Shown here in pieces: positions 1 through 8,399 of a stretch of DNA of 64,000 nt. This stretch comes from an uncultured Hoeflea sp. GTDB taxonomy: Bacteria > Pseudomonadota > Alphaproteobacteria > Rhizobiales > Rhizobiaceae. Position 1 is the stretch's first letter. Each line of letters begins with the position of its first letter. The translations under genes and the position numbers were made by a program. The stretch is taken from assembly GCF_947501405.1 (NCBI RefSeq), contig NZ_CANMVK010000002.1, positions 1,054,001 to 1,118,000 of the forward strand. Direction: 5' to 3'. Under the pieces are notes generated by a model. That model saw nothing but the letters and a program-made list of their open reading frames with translations. It was not told the origin of the DNA and made no database searches.

Positions 1-312
1 GCGCGTGTCGTTCAGGTTTCGCGCGGGGACCGGGAGGCTGAACCGTCGCCGCAAGCCGGCGGCGCGGCGCAACCGTCGGACCGCAACGCACAAAGTGATC
101 GCGGCGGTGACCGCGGGCGCGACAGTGGCCCTGGACGAGGCGGCGACCGCGAAGGGCGCAACGGCGGCGAGGGTGGACGAGGCGGCGGCAACGGAGGCGA
201 GGGCGGACGAGGCGACGGCAATGGTGGCGAGGGCGGCAGAGGCGGCGGTGGCAATGGCGGCGGCGGAAATGGTGGCAACGGCGGTGGCGGACAAGGTGGT
301 GACAGACGATGA
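1..312 (+). CDS. C-terminal end of a glycine-rich protein, probably PepSY-domain (5' end outside window)
   Basis: An open frame enters from the left edge and stops at 310-312. Its last four bases (ATGA) contain the start codon of the next gene, so the two are translationally coupled. The visible 103 residues start with a short segment (ARVVQVSRGDRE) that could be the end of a PepSY beta-strand unit, followed by about 70 residues of Gly-Asn/Glu/Arg repeats such as GGEGGRGGG. PepSY proteins are often encoded just ahead of OmpR/PhoQ-type two-component pairs in alphaproteobacteria, so that assignment rests mainly on context. The glycine-rich tail is low complexity and gives no functional clue. 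The start and any signal peptide lie outside the window. Confidence 0.6.
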   Translation, partial: ARVVQVSRGDREAEPSPQAGGAAQPSDRNAQSDRGGDRGRDSGPGRGGDREGRNGGEGGRGGGNGGEGGRGDGNGGEGGRGGGGNGGGGNGGNGGGGQGGDRR

Positions 313-983
313 AACTGCTTGTTGTTGAGGATGAGACCAGCCTGGCCGATCAGATCAGGACCGAGTTGATGCGTCAGGGCTTCACCACCGATGTCGCCCA
401 TGACGGAGAAACCGGCTGCCATTTGGGCCACACCGAACGCTACGACGCGGTGGTGCTGGATCTGGGGTTGCCGATCAAGGACGGGGTGACGATCATCCGC
501 GAATGGCGGGCAGGCGGGGTCAACACTCCGGTGCTGATCCTGACCGCGCGGGCGCAATGGCAGGATCGCGTCGACGGGCTCAATGCCGGGGGCGACGATT
601 ATCTGGTCAAGCCGTTCCATATGGAGGAACTGGTTGCGCGTCTGCGGGCGCTGGTCCGTCGTTCTGCCGGCGTCGGATCGTCTCTCATCAGCCACGGCGC
701 GGTTTCGGTGAACCCGGAGACCGGGCGGGTTACGGCCGGCGGTCAGAGCATAGAATTGACATCGAGCGAGTTGAAACTTCTCACAGCCTTTCTTTTAAGG
801 CCGGGCAAGGTGCATTCCAAACAGGACCTGGCGGAAAAAATGTACGGCTACAATGAGGAGCGCGATTCCAACACGGTCGAGGTCTATATCGCCCGCCTCA
901 GACAGCGGTTCGGCAAGGATTTCATCCGCACCATTCGCGGCCGCGGCTACACTTTGGAGAGTTCCGGTTGTTCAGGTCCCTGA
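309..983 (+). CDS. OmpR/PhoB-family response regulator
   Basis: A 224-residue two-domain regulator. The receiver domain (about 1-115) has the acidic pair E7/D8, the phospho-acceptor Asp51 in VVLDLGLP, Thr79 and Lys101 in LVKPFH. The C-terminal winged helix (about 125-220) has the family signature with DSNTVEVYIARLRQ and the IRGRGYTL ending. It is expected to bind DNA as a dimer once phosphorylated by the kinase encoded next, which overlaps it by 16 bases. It also overlaps the preceding gene by 4 bases, so the three genes form one operon. Sequence style is closest to QseB/PhoP-like regulators that sense envelope or cation stress; the actual signal cannot be read from the sequence. Confidence 0.93.
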   Translation: MKLLVVEDETSLADQIRTELMRQGFTTDVAHDGETGCHLGHTERYDAVVLDLGLPIKDGVTIIREWRAGGVNTPVLILTARAQWQDRVDGLNAGGDDYLVKPFHMEELVARLRALVRRSAGVGSSLISHGAVSVNPETGRVTAGGQSIELTSSELKLLTAFLLRPGKVHSKQDLAEKMYGYNEERDSNTVEVYIARLRQRFGKDFIRTIRGRGYTLESSGCSGP

Positions 984-2290
984 CCGCGCGGGCGATCCTG
1001 GCGAGCTTCATCTGGATCGCCGTCGCGCTGGGTCTTGGCGGCTGGGCGATTGCGGAACTGTTTCGCGATTCCACCACCCGCCAGTTCGATGCAAACTTGA
1101 AGGCGCATCTCGACCTGCTGTCGGCCGCTGTCGCTTCGTCGCCGGACGATCCTGAATCCCGTATGACCGACCCGGATTTCGAGCGGGTCTACTCGGGCGC
1201 CTATTGGCAGGTCAGCGCCGATGGCACCATCCTGTTTCGCTCCCGCTCGCTGTGGGACACCGAGCTCCCCGGATTTCAACCGTTGCCGGGCGGCGCCGAT
1301 ACGACCATTGATACCGCCGGGCCAGCCGGCGAGCCGGTGCGGATGTCGACCCGCATGCTCGCCTTGCCCGCGCGCGGCGAGGTCGATCTGTCGGTGGCCC
1401 TGGACGTGGAGAGCCTTCAGGCGGAAATCGACCAGTTTGGCCGCCGGCTGATCTATTTTGCGCTGGTCTTTGCAGGCCTCATGCTTGCCGCGGCGATGCT
1501 TTTGCTGCGCGCGGCTTTCGCGCCGCTCAAGACATTGCAGCAAGCAGTGGCCGACCGCCACGCCAACCACGCCCGCGAAATTGAAGGCGATTATCCGCAA
1601 GAACTTGCCGAACTTGTCGCGGATCTCAATTCGCTGCTGGCGCGCAATGAGCGGCTGCGTGACAAGGGGCGGGTGCAGGCGGCCAATCTCGCCCATGCAC
1701 TTAAAACTCCTGCCGCTATCCTGCGCAACGAGCTCACCAAGGCCCGCCGCGGCGATGCGATCGATCTGGATCTGGCCGACCAGGCGGTGGAGAATGTCTC
1801 CGCCTTTGCCGAGCGGCATTTGAGCCTCGCGGCTGCCGCTCCCGAGGACCTGGCGGCGCCGTCCTTCTCCGATCCGGCGACAGCGGCCCGGGATGTGGCC
1901 AGTGCCCTGCAACGGGTGTTCCCCGCAATTGCGTTCACGGTCGCGGCCGACACGCCGCAGCGATTGCCGATCGCCCGCTCGGAAACTGTGGAGCTGCTCG
2001 GCAATCTTGTCGAAAACGCTGCGAAATGGGCGCGATCCGAGGTTCGGATCGAGGTTAAGCGGTCTGGCCGGAGCGTTATCCTAAGCGTCGAGGACGATGG
2101 TCCGGGCGTGGCCCCGGAGCACCGCGAAGAAATCGTCAAGCAGGGGGTTCGGCTTGACACCAGCCGCGGCGGTTCCGGTCTGGGCCTGACCATTGTCTCC
2201 GATCTTCTCGAGCGGCATGGCGGCGAAATGCAATTGTCGCAATCAGCGCTTGGCGGGCTCGAAGTCAAACTGATGCTGCCTTCGGCCTGA
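968..2290 (+). CDS. PhoQ-like sensor histidine kinase
   Basis: A 440-residue inner-membrane kinase that should phosphorylate the preceding regulator. There is a transmembrane segment at about 8-30, a periplasmic sensor of about 130 residues, a second membrane helix at about 160-181, a HAMP-like linker, and an H-box with the phospho-acceptor His243 in NLAHALKTP. The ATPase domain has the N-box LLGNLVENAAKW, the G1 box VEDDGPGV and the G2 box GGSGLGLTIV. Translation appears to begin at a TTG codon inside the end of the regulator gene. The NLAHALKTP H-box is typical of the PhoQ branch. No stop-proximal hairpin is obvious. Confidence 0.92.
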   Translation: MFRSLTARAILASFIWIAVALGLGGWAIAELFRDSTTRQFDANLKAHLDLLSAAVASSPDDPESRMTDPDFERVYSGAYWQVSADGTILFRSRSLWDTELPGFQPLPGGADTTIDTAGPAGEPVRMSTRMLALPARGEVDLSVALDVESLQAEIDQFGRRLIYFALVFAGLMLAAAMLLLRAAFAPLKTLQQAVADRHANHAREIEGDYPQELAELVADLNSLLARNERLRDKGRVQAANLAHALKTPAAILRNELTKARRGDAIDLDLADQAVENVSAFAERHLSLAAAAPEDLAAPSFSDPATAARDVASALQRVFPAIAFTVAADTPQRLPIARSETVELLGNLVENAAKWARSEVRIEVKRSGRSVILSVEDDGPGVAPEHREEIVKQGVRLDTSRGGSGLGLTIVSDLLERHGGEMQLSQSALGGLEVKLMLPSA

Positions 2291-2459
2291 CCCGTCCGCT
2301 TCAAGACATCGCATCGATCGCTGCCCTACCGGAGCGATTCTCTGCCGACACGCTCAACACCCAAGCTTAAACCAAGCTGAAAACGCCCTTCAGGTCCATT
2401 TCATGCCGCTGGCCTACATCTTTGTCCGTGCGATTCACCTGATTGAGAATCCCGAATGC

Positions 2460-3989
2460 ATGAAGCGGAGACATGAATTGACATTGCCACGATTGAAATC
2501 CCTTTGCCCGGCCACGCTCGTCCTGCTGGCCTGTTCCGGCGGCGCTCAAGCCGAGGAACTTAATCCCGTAAACCAGCAGGAGCTCAACGATATCGTCATC
2601 AATCAGGGCGCCAACGCGGCCTTCAACCATGCCTTTGAAGCCGGTGACGAACTGACCGAATTCACCTTCACATCAGCCCATGGCGTCGGCGCGCATGTCG
2701 GCGAAGGACGCCGGTTCTCGCGTTTTCCCCGGGCTGATCTTGATGGCCGGCTTGAGTGGACCAAACATCTGCCCAAACGCGAGGGCGGACCCAACGCCAC
2801 ATCCTGCATCGCCTGTCACAACCTGCCCATCGCCAATGGCGCCGGCGACATTGCCCTCAATGTGCTGGTCGACCCGGGCCACACCGCTGACCCGGCAAAA
2901 TTTCTGGAGCGCAACACTCTGCCCCTGATGGCGCTTGGCGTGCCGCAGCGGCTGGCCGAGGAAATGAGCCAGGAGCTCTATGCCCAGCGCTCGGCAATGT
3001 TCATGACCACCTGCAAAGAAGGGACTGGCCGGATCGAGCTGTCCGCCAAGGGCGTGGCCTTCGGCTCGATTTCCGCGACCCGCCTCACCGAAGCGCCCTG
3101 CAAGATCGACGTAGATTACTCCGGCCTGTCCGGTGTCGACGAGGATCTGGTGATCAAGGCCTTTGGCTGGAAAGGCAACCAGCCCACCATCCGCGCCTTC
3201 ACGCGCAATGCGGCACACAATGAACTGGGGCTGCAGGCGGTCGAACTGATCGGCGACAAGGACGGCGATTTTGACGGCATCACCAATGAGCTGACCGTTG
3301 GCGATCTAACGGCGCTGACCGTTTACATGGCCGGCCTCGAACGGCCGGTCACCAAGGTCGAACTGGCCGATCTCGGGCTGCAGGAACTCGACAATGCCGA
3401 AAGAGCCAGGATCGAGCTCGGAGAGGTCCAGTTCGCGGTCGCGCAATGTGGCACCTGCCACATTCCCGAGATGCGGCTTAACACCCCGGTCTTCAGTGAA
3501 CCCAGCGCCACGCCGGGCTTTTACGATGAAATGTTCCCAAGCGGCGCCGATCCGCGCGAAGAGCATCTGGTCGCCGACGCCGCAATCTGGATGGACATGA
3601 CCATCGACCAGCCCAACAACCGCATCGAGACGTCAAGCGGTGAAACTAGGCACCTGGGCGCCTTGCGCAAGGCCTCGGATGGTGGCGCGCTGGCCAACTG
3701 GTTTACCGATTTCAAGCGCCACGACATGGGCCCGCATCTCGCCGATCCCGATGATCCGCTCGGCATCGGCGCAGAAATGTGGCTGACCCGTTCGCTGGCC
3801 GGTGTCGGTTCCACCGGGCCCTGGATGCATGATGGCAGCGCCACCACGCTTGACGAGGCAATCCGGATGCATGCCGGGGAGGGAGCCGCCAGCCGCGACG
3901 CCTATCTGGCGTTACCGGAAGCGGACCGTGCGGCGATAGTCGCCTTTCTCGACAATCTGGTGATCTACAAAAACGAAGAAGCCCACTAA
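2460..3989 (+). CDS. Di-haem c-type oxidoreductase (DUF1111/DHOR, peroxidase-like)
   Basis: A periplasmic protein of about 509 residues with two covalent haem motifs, CIACH at about 116-120 and CGTCH at about 330-334. The segment TGPWMHDGSATTLDEAI matches the LHDGR-type signature of the DHOR family, which is distantly related to cytochrome c and MauG peroxidases. Its substrate is unknown. The N-terminus is a signal peptide ending near GGAQA. I start it at ATG 2460; an in-frame TTG at 2478 with GGAG upstream would give a tidier signal peptide, and an in-frame ATG at 2403 would only add residues ahead of it. It stands alone on this strand and ends before a strong hairpin. Confidence 0.85.
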   Translation: MKRRHELTLPRLKSLCPATLVLLACSGGAQAEELNPVNQQELNDIVINQGANAAFNHAFEAGDELTEFTFTSAHGVGAHVGEGRRFSRFPRADLDGRLEWTKHLPKREGGPNATSCIACHNLPIANGAGDIALNVLVDPGHTADPAKFLERNTLPLMALGVPQRLAEEMSQELYAQRSAMFMTTCKEGTGRIELSAKGVAFGSISATRLTEAPCKIDVDYSGLSGVDEDLVIKAFGWKGNQPTIRAFTRNAAHNELGLQAVELIGDKDGDFDGITNELTVGDLTALTVYMAGLERPVTKVELADLGLQELDNAERARIELGEVQFAVAQCGTCHIPEMRLNTPVFSEPSATPGFYDEMFPSGADPREEHLVADAAIWMDMTIDQPNNRIETSSGETRHLGALRKASDGGALANWFTDFKRHDMGPHLADPDDPLGIGAEMWLTRSLAGVGSTGPWMHDGSATTLDEAIRMHAGEGAASRDAYLALPEADRAAIVAFLDNLVIYKNEEAH

Positions 3990-4003
3990 CGAAGATCACC
4001 ACC

Positions 4004-4030
4004 GGCCGGCTGCGACCCTCGCGGCCGGCC
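4004..4030. terminator. GC-rich hairpin between convergent genes
   Basis: GGCCGGC (4004-4010) pairs with GCCGGCC (4024-4030), and the stem continues inward through a T-G wobble and GCGA/TCGC to a tiny loop. It lies 15 bases after the di-haem gene and ahead of the convergent 3' end of the next gene. There is no long T run, so intrinsic termination is plausible but not certain. Confidence 0.45.
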
Positions 4031-4228
4031 TGAGTATCCAGAGCTCCGGTCCTCCTTCAACCTCGTAGCGGCTTTCCCTGTCCTGCGCCGCCGCATCGCA
4101 AGCGTGAAAGCCGTGGAGGAGGACCGGTCCCATCTTATATGACGGACATAATCTCCACAGGACGACGGATCAGTGATGCCCTCCGCCCGGAGAGATCGAG
4201 TTTCAGACGAGGCTGTGCCGGGACAATG

Positions 4229-5602
4229 CTAGAATTCGGTTCCATTGAGGTTCAGATAATCACCAATTCGCCATTGTTCGCCGTCCCGGACAAATCTGGC
4301 CCTCCCGGGTAGCTTGTCCTGGTCTCCGACAAACAAGCCGGCCAGGTTTGCGTGAGCGCCGGTCCTCTCGATATTGACGTGATAAACGATTTTTGCGGTA
4401 AACCCGCACTCAACCGCATCGGTTTCCACAAGTGTGCAATCCGGGCGGTCTCTTACGGCAAACCTGTATTGCGTCAGTCCCTGCATGAGCGTGACCCATT
4501 GCCCGTCACATGTTGAGGCGGCACCCGCAAGAGCAGCCAGTTCAGGAATGTCAAACGTGGCCACCGCGTTGCTGGCATTGAGCGCATCGCAATAGCGGGC
4601 ATTGAGCAGATTCTCGATCATGATGGGATTGGGCGGTGCCTGCGGGTCCAAGCCAAGATGGTGTTCTGAAACGACGACTCCGCGTTCGGCAAACTCATTT
4701 TCGTATGCTCTGAGTTGACCCACGCGCTGGGCCAGACCCAAAGTGTAGAGCCAACCGTTGCGATCGAAACTGGCATGGACCTCTGGTGTGAAGATCGGAT
4801 CAATTCCCTGGCCGGCGTTAAAGGAAATTCGGTGCAGTGCCTCAAACAGGCCGCGGGATCTCGCCAGTTCGAGCGTTCCGATGGGGTGCCCGAGATCGGA
4901 CGCCATCTCGAAATAGCGTTCCGCGTCCGGCCCCGTGTAGAACAGGTCCGCGCCCGCAGGACGTTCCACTTTGCCGTCTCTCAGGTCGCGATCATACTGG
5001 TACTTATGGAAATTGCCTTTGGTCAGGTAATAAGAAGCCCGGTCCTCTGCCGCGATTGCCGGTTCGGTTTCCGACAGCAACGCGATAATTCGTTCAAAAT
5101 CCCAGCTCTGGTCGCTGTTCATGAATTCGCCGGCGTAGATGCGATCGACCAGCGCCCCGAGTGTGCTGTTTTCGGCACCGGGAGTACCGAATTCATACTG
5201 GATGTTTTCCGGTCCGGATCTGTCATAGATATCGAATGAACCGGAGCCTACCGGTTCCCCACGATAGAAGGTGTCAAAGCTGACCCGGAAATCATCGCTA
5301 CCGACCCTGGCGAACCCGCAGAAGTTCCTACCGGGCCAGTAGTCGCGCAATTGCAATGCGGCCCTGGCAGCGGCTACTGCAAACTTCTCATCCTGAGCTG
5401 CGCTCGAAGAATGGAAGTGAATATCCAGAACGACATCGTCTTCGGCGCTCTCGGTACAAAATGGTGTCTCGGCATAGGTCGTCGCAAAGGCGCGCGCGGC
5501 AACCGCCACCATTTCCGCGGCAACGGCCGGTGGTGCGGATAATGCCAAGACCGGCGCTAGCAATACCGGGCCCCAGAACATGGCCGCCCGGCTGCGCCAC
5601 AT
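4229..5602 (-). CDS. Secreted protein of unknown function
   Basis: A 457-residue protein that I do not recognise. The start at 5602 is chosen because GGAG lies about 8 bases upstream and the product then begins with a clear Sec signal peptide (MWRSRAAMFW... ending near PPAVAA). The frame stays open further upstream, but that part is not signal-like. The mature protein is acidic with several cysteines. One stretch (YFEMASDLGHPIGTLELARS) resembles a single Sel1/TPR-type helical repeat. The last 100 residues look like a beta-rich domain ending in WRIGDYLNLNG. It is probably periplasmic. The gene stands alone, convergent with the di-haem oxidoreductase; no function can be assigned. Confidence 0.7.
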   Translation of the reverse strand: MWRSRAAMFWGPVLLAPVLALSAPPAVAAEMVAVAARAFATTYAETPFCTESAEDDVVLDIHFHSSSAAQDEKFAVAAARAALQLRDYWPGRNFCGFARVGSDDFRVSFDTFYRGEPVGSGSFDIYDRSGPENIQYEFGTPGAENSTLGALVDRIYAGEFMNSDQSWDFERIIALLSETEPAIAAEDRASYYLTKGNFHKYQYDRDLRDGKVERPAGADLFYTGPDAERYFEMASDLGHPIGTLELARSRGLFEALHRISFNAGQGIDPIFTPEVHASFDRNGWLYTLGLAQRVGQLRAYENEFAERGVVVSEHHLGLDPQAPPNPIMIENLLNARYCDALNASNAVATFDIPELAALAGAASTCDGQWVTLMQGLTQYRFAVRDRPDCTLVETDAVECGFTAKIVYHVNIERTGAHANLAGLFVGDQDKLPGRARFVRDGEQWRIGDYLNLNGTEF

Positions 5603-5705
5603 TCTGATCTCCGGACCATTGCTGGCATATTTACGGTCGGGATTGCACATACGGTGAATAGAAGGATGAAACCGGCTTTCGCGCAAGTTTTATCATCTGC
5701 CTGGC

Positions 5706-6326
5706 CTATGCAACCCCGAGCCGGACCAGGTCCGCGCGCAATTGTTCCGCGCCATTGAACCAGACCGCCTGCCAGCCTGCCGCAATCGCGCCGTCCACAT
5801 TTGCCTGGCTGTCATCGATGAACAGACAGGCGGCGGGCTCCAGATCGAAGCTTTTCACGTGGGTCTCGTAAATCGCCCGGTCGGGCTTGAGCAGCCCCAC
5901 TTCCCCCGAAACGGTCACCCCGCGCGGTGTCTTGAGAAAGGGATACATCTGCTGAGCCTGCTTGAAGGTGTCGGCGGCGAAATTGGTCAGCATGGTGACG
6001 TCGCGGCCCTGCTGGATCAGATCGAGCATGATGTCGACGCTGTTGTCATAGGCGTGGCTGACCATCTCATGCCAGTGGGTGCGGAAGGCGCGGATCAACT
6101 CCGTCTTTTCGGGATGCTCGGCGATCAACAGCGCTTCTGCTTCCGTCCAGTCGCGGCCACGATCCTGCTCAAGGTTCCACTCGGCGGTGCAGACCGTGTC
6201 GAAAAAGGCCGCGCGCTCCGAGGCGTCGGGGATCAGCCGGCTATAAGGAATGTTGGGATCGTAGTGAATCAGCACCTTGCCGATATCGAACACGATGTGA
6301 CGGATGGGGGGCTGGGCTTCGGTCAT
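5706..6326 (-). CDS. HAD-superfamily hydrolase (YihX-like)
   Basis: A 206-residue phosphatase-type protein. HAD motif I is FDIGKVLIHYDP (nucleophilic Asp; the second position is the Gly seen in YihX-type members), motif II is MLTNF, motif III is LLKPDRAIYE and motif IV is FIDDSQANVDGA. A helical cap of about 80 residues lies between motifs I and II. The start at 6326 (MTEAQPP) has GAGAAAG upstream; the open frame extends further but runs into the 15-base tandem repeats and the end of mutY. It is 41 bases downstream of mutY on the same strand and is probably co-transcribed. The substrate is not predictable beyond a small phosphorylated metabolite. Confidence 0.86.
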   Translation of the reverse strand: MTEAQPPIRHIVFDIGKVLIHYDPNIPYSRLIPDASERAAFFDTVCTAEWNLEQDRGRDWTEAEALLIAEHPEKTELIRAFRTHWHEMVSHAYDNSVDIMLDLIQQGRDVTMLTNFAADTFKQAQQMYPFLKTPRGVTVSGEVGLLKPDRAIYETHVKSFDLEPAACLFIDDSQANVDGAIAAGWQAVWFNGAEQLRADLVRLGVA

Positions 6327-6335
6327 GGCATTCTT

Positions 6336-6380
6336 TCTCAAAACGGGCCTTCTCAAAACAGGCCTTTTCAAAACAAGTCC
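6336..6380. repeat. Three 15-bp tandem repeats at the mutY 3' end
   Basis: Units TCTCAAAACGGGCCT (6336-6350), TCTCAAAACAGGCCT (6351-6365) and the more diverged TTTCAAAACAAGTCC (6366-6380) lie head to tail between mutY and the HAD gene. The third unit contains the mutY stop and last codons (6368-6380). The pattern looks like slippage-type expansion of the mutY 3' end. Confidence 0.85.
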
Positions 6381-7531
6381 GGCAGCGCCGCGGCCAGCGC
6401 CTTTTTCATCACCGTGGGAAGGGCTTCGCCGGCAATCGAATCGCGGGCGCTCCACCAGCCCGGATGATCGCTGTCGCCGGTGACAACCGCATGAAACACC
6501 TCAAGCCGCAATTCAAAATGCGTAAACACATGAGACACAACGCCCTTGGCGCGCCACGCCGCGGCAAACGGAGCAGCGCCGGGTCCCGTCGCGCCATCGC
6601 CGCGCACCGTCCAGTTGCTGGTGGGCAGGCCGGTCATGCCGCCGAGCAGGCCCTTGTCTTGGCGCTTGACCAGAAGCACCGCGCCGTCATCGCGCTCCGC
6701 CACGAAGGCAGCCCCCCGGCGCACCGGCTTGGCCTTTTTCGCGGGCTTGACCGGGAATTCTTCCTGCCGGCCCTCGGCCCGTGCCGCGCAGGGCCCATCC
6801 AGCGGGCAAAGGGCGCAAGCCGGGCGTTTGGGCGTGCAGATCGAAGAACCCAAATCCATCAGCGCCTGGGCGAAATCGCCCGGCCGCTCGCCGGGTGTGG
6901 CCCGCGCCACATGGGCTCGAATTTCGCCCTTGGCCGATGGCAGCGGCGTGCCGATCTCGTGAAGCCGGGTGAACACCCGCTCGATATTGCCATCGACCAC
7001 GGCCGCCGGCACATCAAAGGCGATCGCCGCAATCGCTGCCGCGGTGTAGGGGCCGATGCCGGGCAAGGCGCGCAACCCGTCCTCGGTCTGCGGAAACCGG
7101 CCGCCCAGTTCGTTCGCCACCGTATCGGCGCATTTTTTCAGATTGCGTGCCCGGGAGTAGTAGCCGAGCCCGGCCCAGGCCTTCATGACATCCTCGGTCT
7201 CGGCTGCCGCCAGCGCCTCGACCGTGGGCCAGCGCCGCGAGAAGGCCTCGAAATAGGTTTTGACCGCCTGCACTGTGGTCTGTTGCAGCATGATCTCCGA
7301 CAGCCACACCAGATAGGGATCCGGCTTTACGCCCGCAGCGCGGTCCGCCGGGCCCACGCGCCAGGGCAGCACCCGGGCGTGGCGGTCATACCAGGCAAGA
7401 AGCGCCGGTGCGATCTGACCGTCAGTCGGCCCATCCGGTAAAGCGGCGGAGGAACGAGACCGTGCGGCGGGAAGACGTGCAACCGCCTGAGCGGTGACCT
7501 GTGGATCGGGCTTTGGGCTGATGGGTGACAT
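6368..7531 (-). CDS. mutY: A/G-specific adenine DNA glycosylase MutY
   Basis: A 387-residue base-excision-repair enzyme that removes adenine mispaired with 8-oxoguanine. The catalytic domain has EIMLQQTTV, the helix-hairpin-helix LPGIGPYTAAAIAAIAF followed by catalytic Asp in AVVDGN, and the [4Fe-4S] pattern C-x6-C-x2-C-x5-C in CTPKRPACALCPLDGPC. The C-terminal MutT/NUDIX-like domain that reads 8-oxoG is present (from about residue 260). Start 7531 gives MSPISPKP after a GAAGAG ribosome site; about 45 residues precede the catalytic core. It is divergent from the DUF721 gene, as in many Rhizobiales chromosomes. Confidence 0.95.
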   Translation of the reverse strand: MSPISPKPDPQVTAQAVARLPAARSRSSAALPDGPTDGQIAPALLAWYDRHARVLPWRVGPADRAAGVKPDPYLVWLSEIMLQQTTVQAVKTYFEAFSRRWPTVEALAAAETEDVMKAWAGLGYYSRARNLKKCADTVANELGGRFPQTEDGLRALPGIGPYTAAAIAAIAFDVPAAVVDGNIERVFTRLHEIGTPLPSAKGEIRAHVARATPGERPGDFAQALMDLGSSICTPKRPACALCPLDGPCAARAEGRQEEFPVKPAKKAKPVRRGAAFVAERDDGAVLLVKRQDKGLLGGMTGLPTSNWTVRGDGATGPGAAPFAAAWRAKGVVSHVFTHFELRLEVFHAVVTGDSDHPGWWSARDSIAGEALPTVMKKALAAALPDLF

Positions 7532-7679
7532 CTCTTCTGCAGGGCGGTAAAACAAGCGGCGTCGCGCATTGGCGATGCACGCGATCATGTCGCGCTGCGC
7601 CTCGCCGCGCAATGTGATTGATCCGCTTATCCCCCGCCGCTGCCTTTGGCGGCCGCAACGCGTCAGGAGCAAGCTGCCG

Positions 7680-8192
7680 GTGGCAAAACCCTTTACCCGT
7701 CAGGCCAGCGTTCAGATCGCCGAAGTCGCCAACCGCCTGATCGATCCGATTCTGGCCAGGCGCGCCGGCATCAACACGCTGTTGCTGGCCTCCTGGGATG
7801 AGATTGCGGGTGAGCAGTTCGCCGGCTGCTCCCGCCCCGAAAAAATCCGCTGGCCGCGTCAGGACGGACCCAGCGAGACCGGTGGCGGTTTTTCGCCCGG
7901 GGTTTTGACCGTTGCCTGCGAGGGCGCACGGGCCCTGTTTTTGATGCATCAGGAAGCGGAGCTGATTTCCCGTGTGAACGGCTTCTTCGGCTTTTCCGCA
8001 ATCTCTCAGGTCCGCATAGTTCAAAAAGCCATCCACGAACCGTCCCAGAAGCCGGGCCTGCGTCCGCTCAATACAGGCGAAAAGCGCCGCCTGGCCGACA
8101 TGATCTCCGACGTTGAGGACCCCAAATTGCGTCAGGCGCTTGAACGTCTGGGAACCGGCGTCATCGGGCGGCGCGGCAAAGGCGGCACCTGA
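7680..8192 (+). CDS. DUF721/DciA-like protein
   Basis: A 170-residue protein of the DUF721 family. The bacterial family member DciA helps load the replicative helicase DnaB; in alphaproteobacteria a longer form is usually encoded between mutY and a DsbA-like gene, as here. The KH-like core is recognisable (SWDEIAGEQFA, LTVACEGARALFLMHQEAELISRVN), followed by a conserved helical tail. I place the start at GTG 7680, where AGGAG lies 10 bases upstream. An in-frame ATG at 7569 would add an arginine-rich, non-conserved stretch overlapping the mutY promoter region. The replication role is inferred from the family. Confidence 0.8.
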   Translation: MAKPFTRQASVQIAEVANRLIDPILARRAGINTLLLASWDEIAGEQFAGCSRPEKIRWPRQDGPSETGGGFSPGVLTVACEGARALFLMHQEAELISRVNGFFGFSAISQVRIVQKAIHEPSQKPGLRPLNTGEKRRLADMISDVEDPKLRQALERLGTGVIGRRGKGGT

Positions 8193-8399
8193 TTTTCGCC
8201 CTGGACCATTCCTGATCACATCTCCTTGAAGTTCTCCGACTTGGAAGTCCCCGTACTTGTTTGGCCACAATTGACGCTATAGGAGTTTGGGGTATGAACC
8301 GGCCTCCGCCGTCAATGAGCGGAAAACCGGGCGCCGGAGGCAAGGGTTCAAGATCCGCCGGGCGCATAGATGGTGAAATCTTCAAAGCAGGGGAATTGC

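Noticed and set aside
12-695. Proline-rich open frame antisense to the glycine repeats and response regulator
   Set aside because: Its PPPLPP repeats are simply the reverse complement of the Gly codons; the plus-strand genes explain the region.
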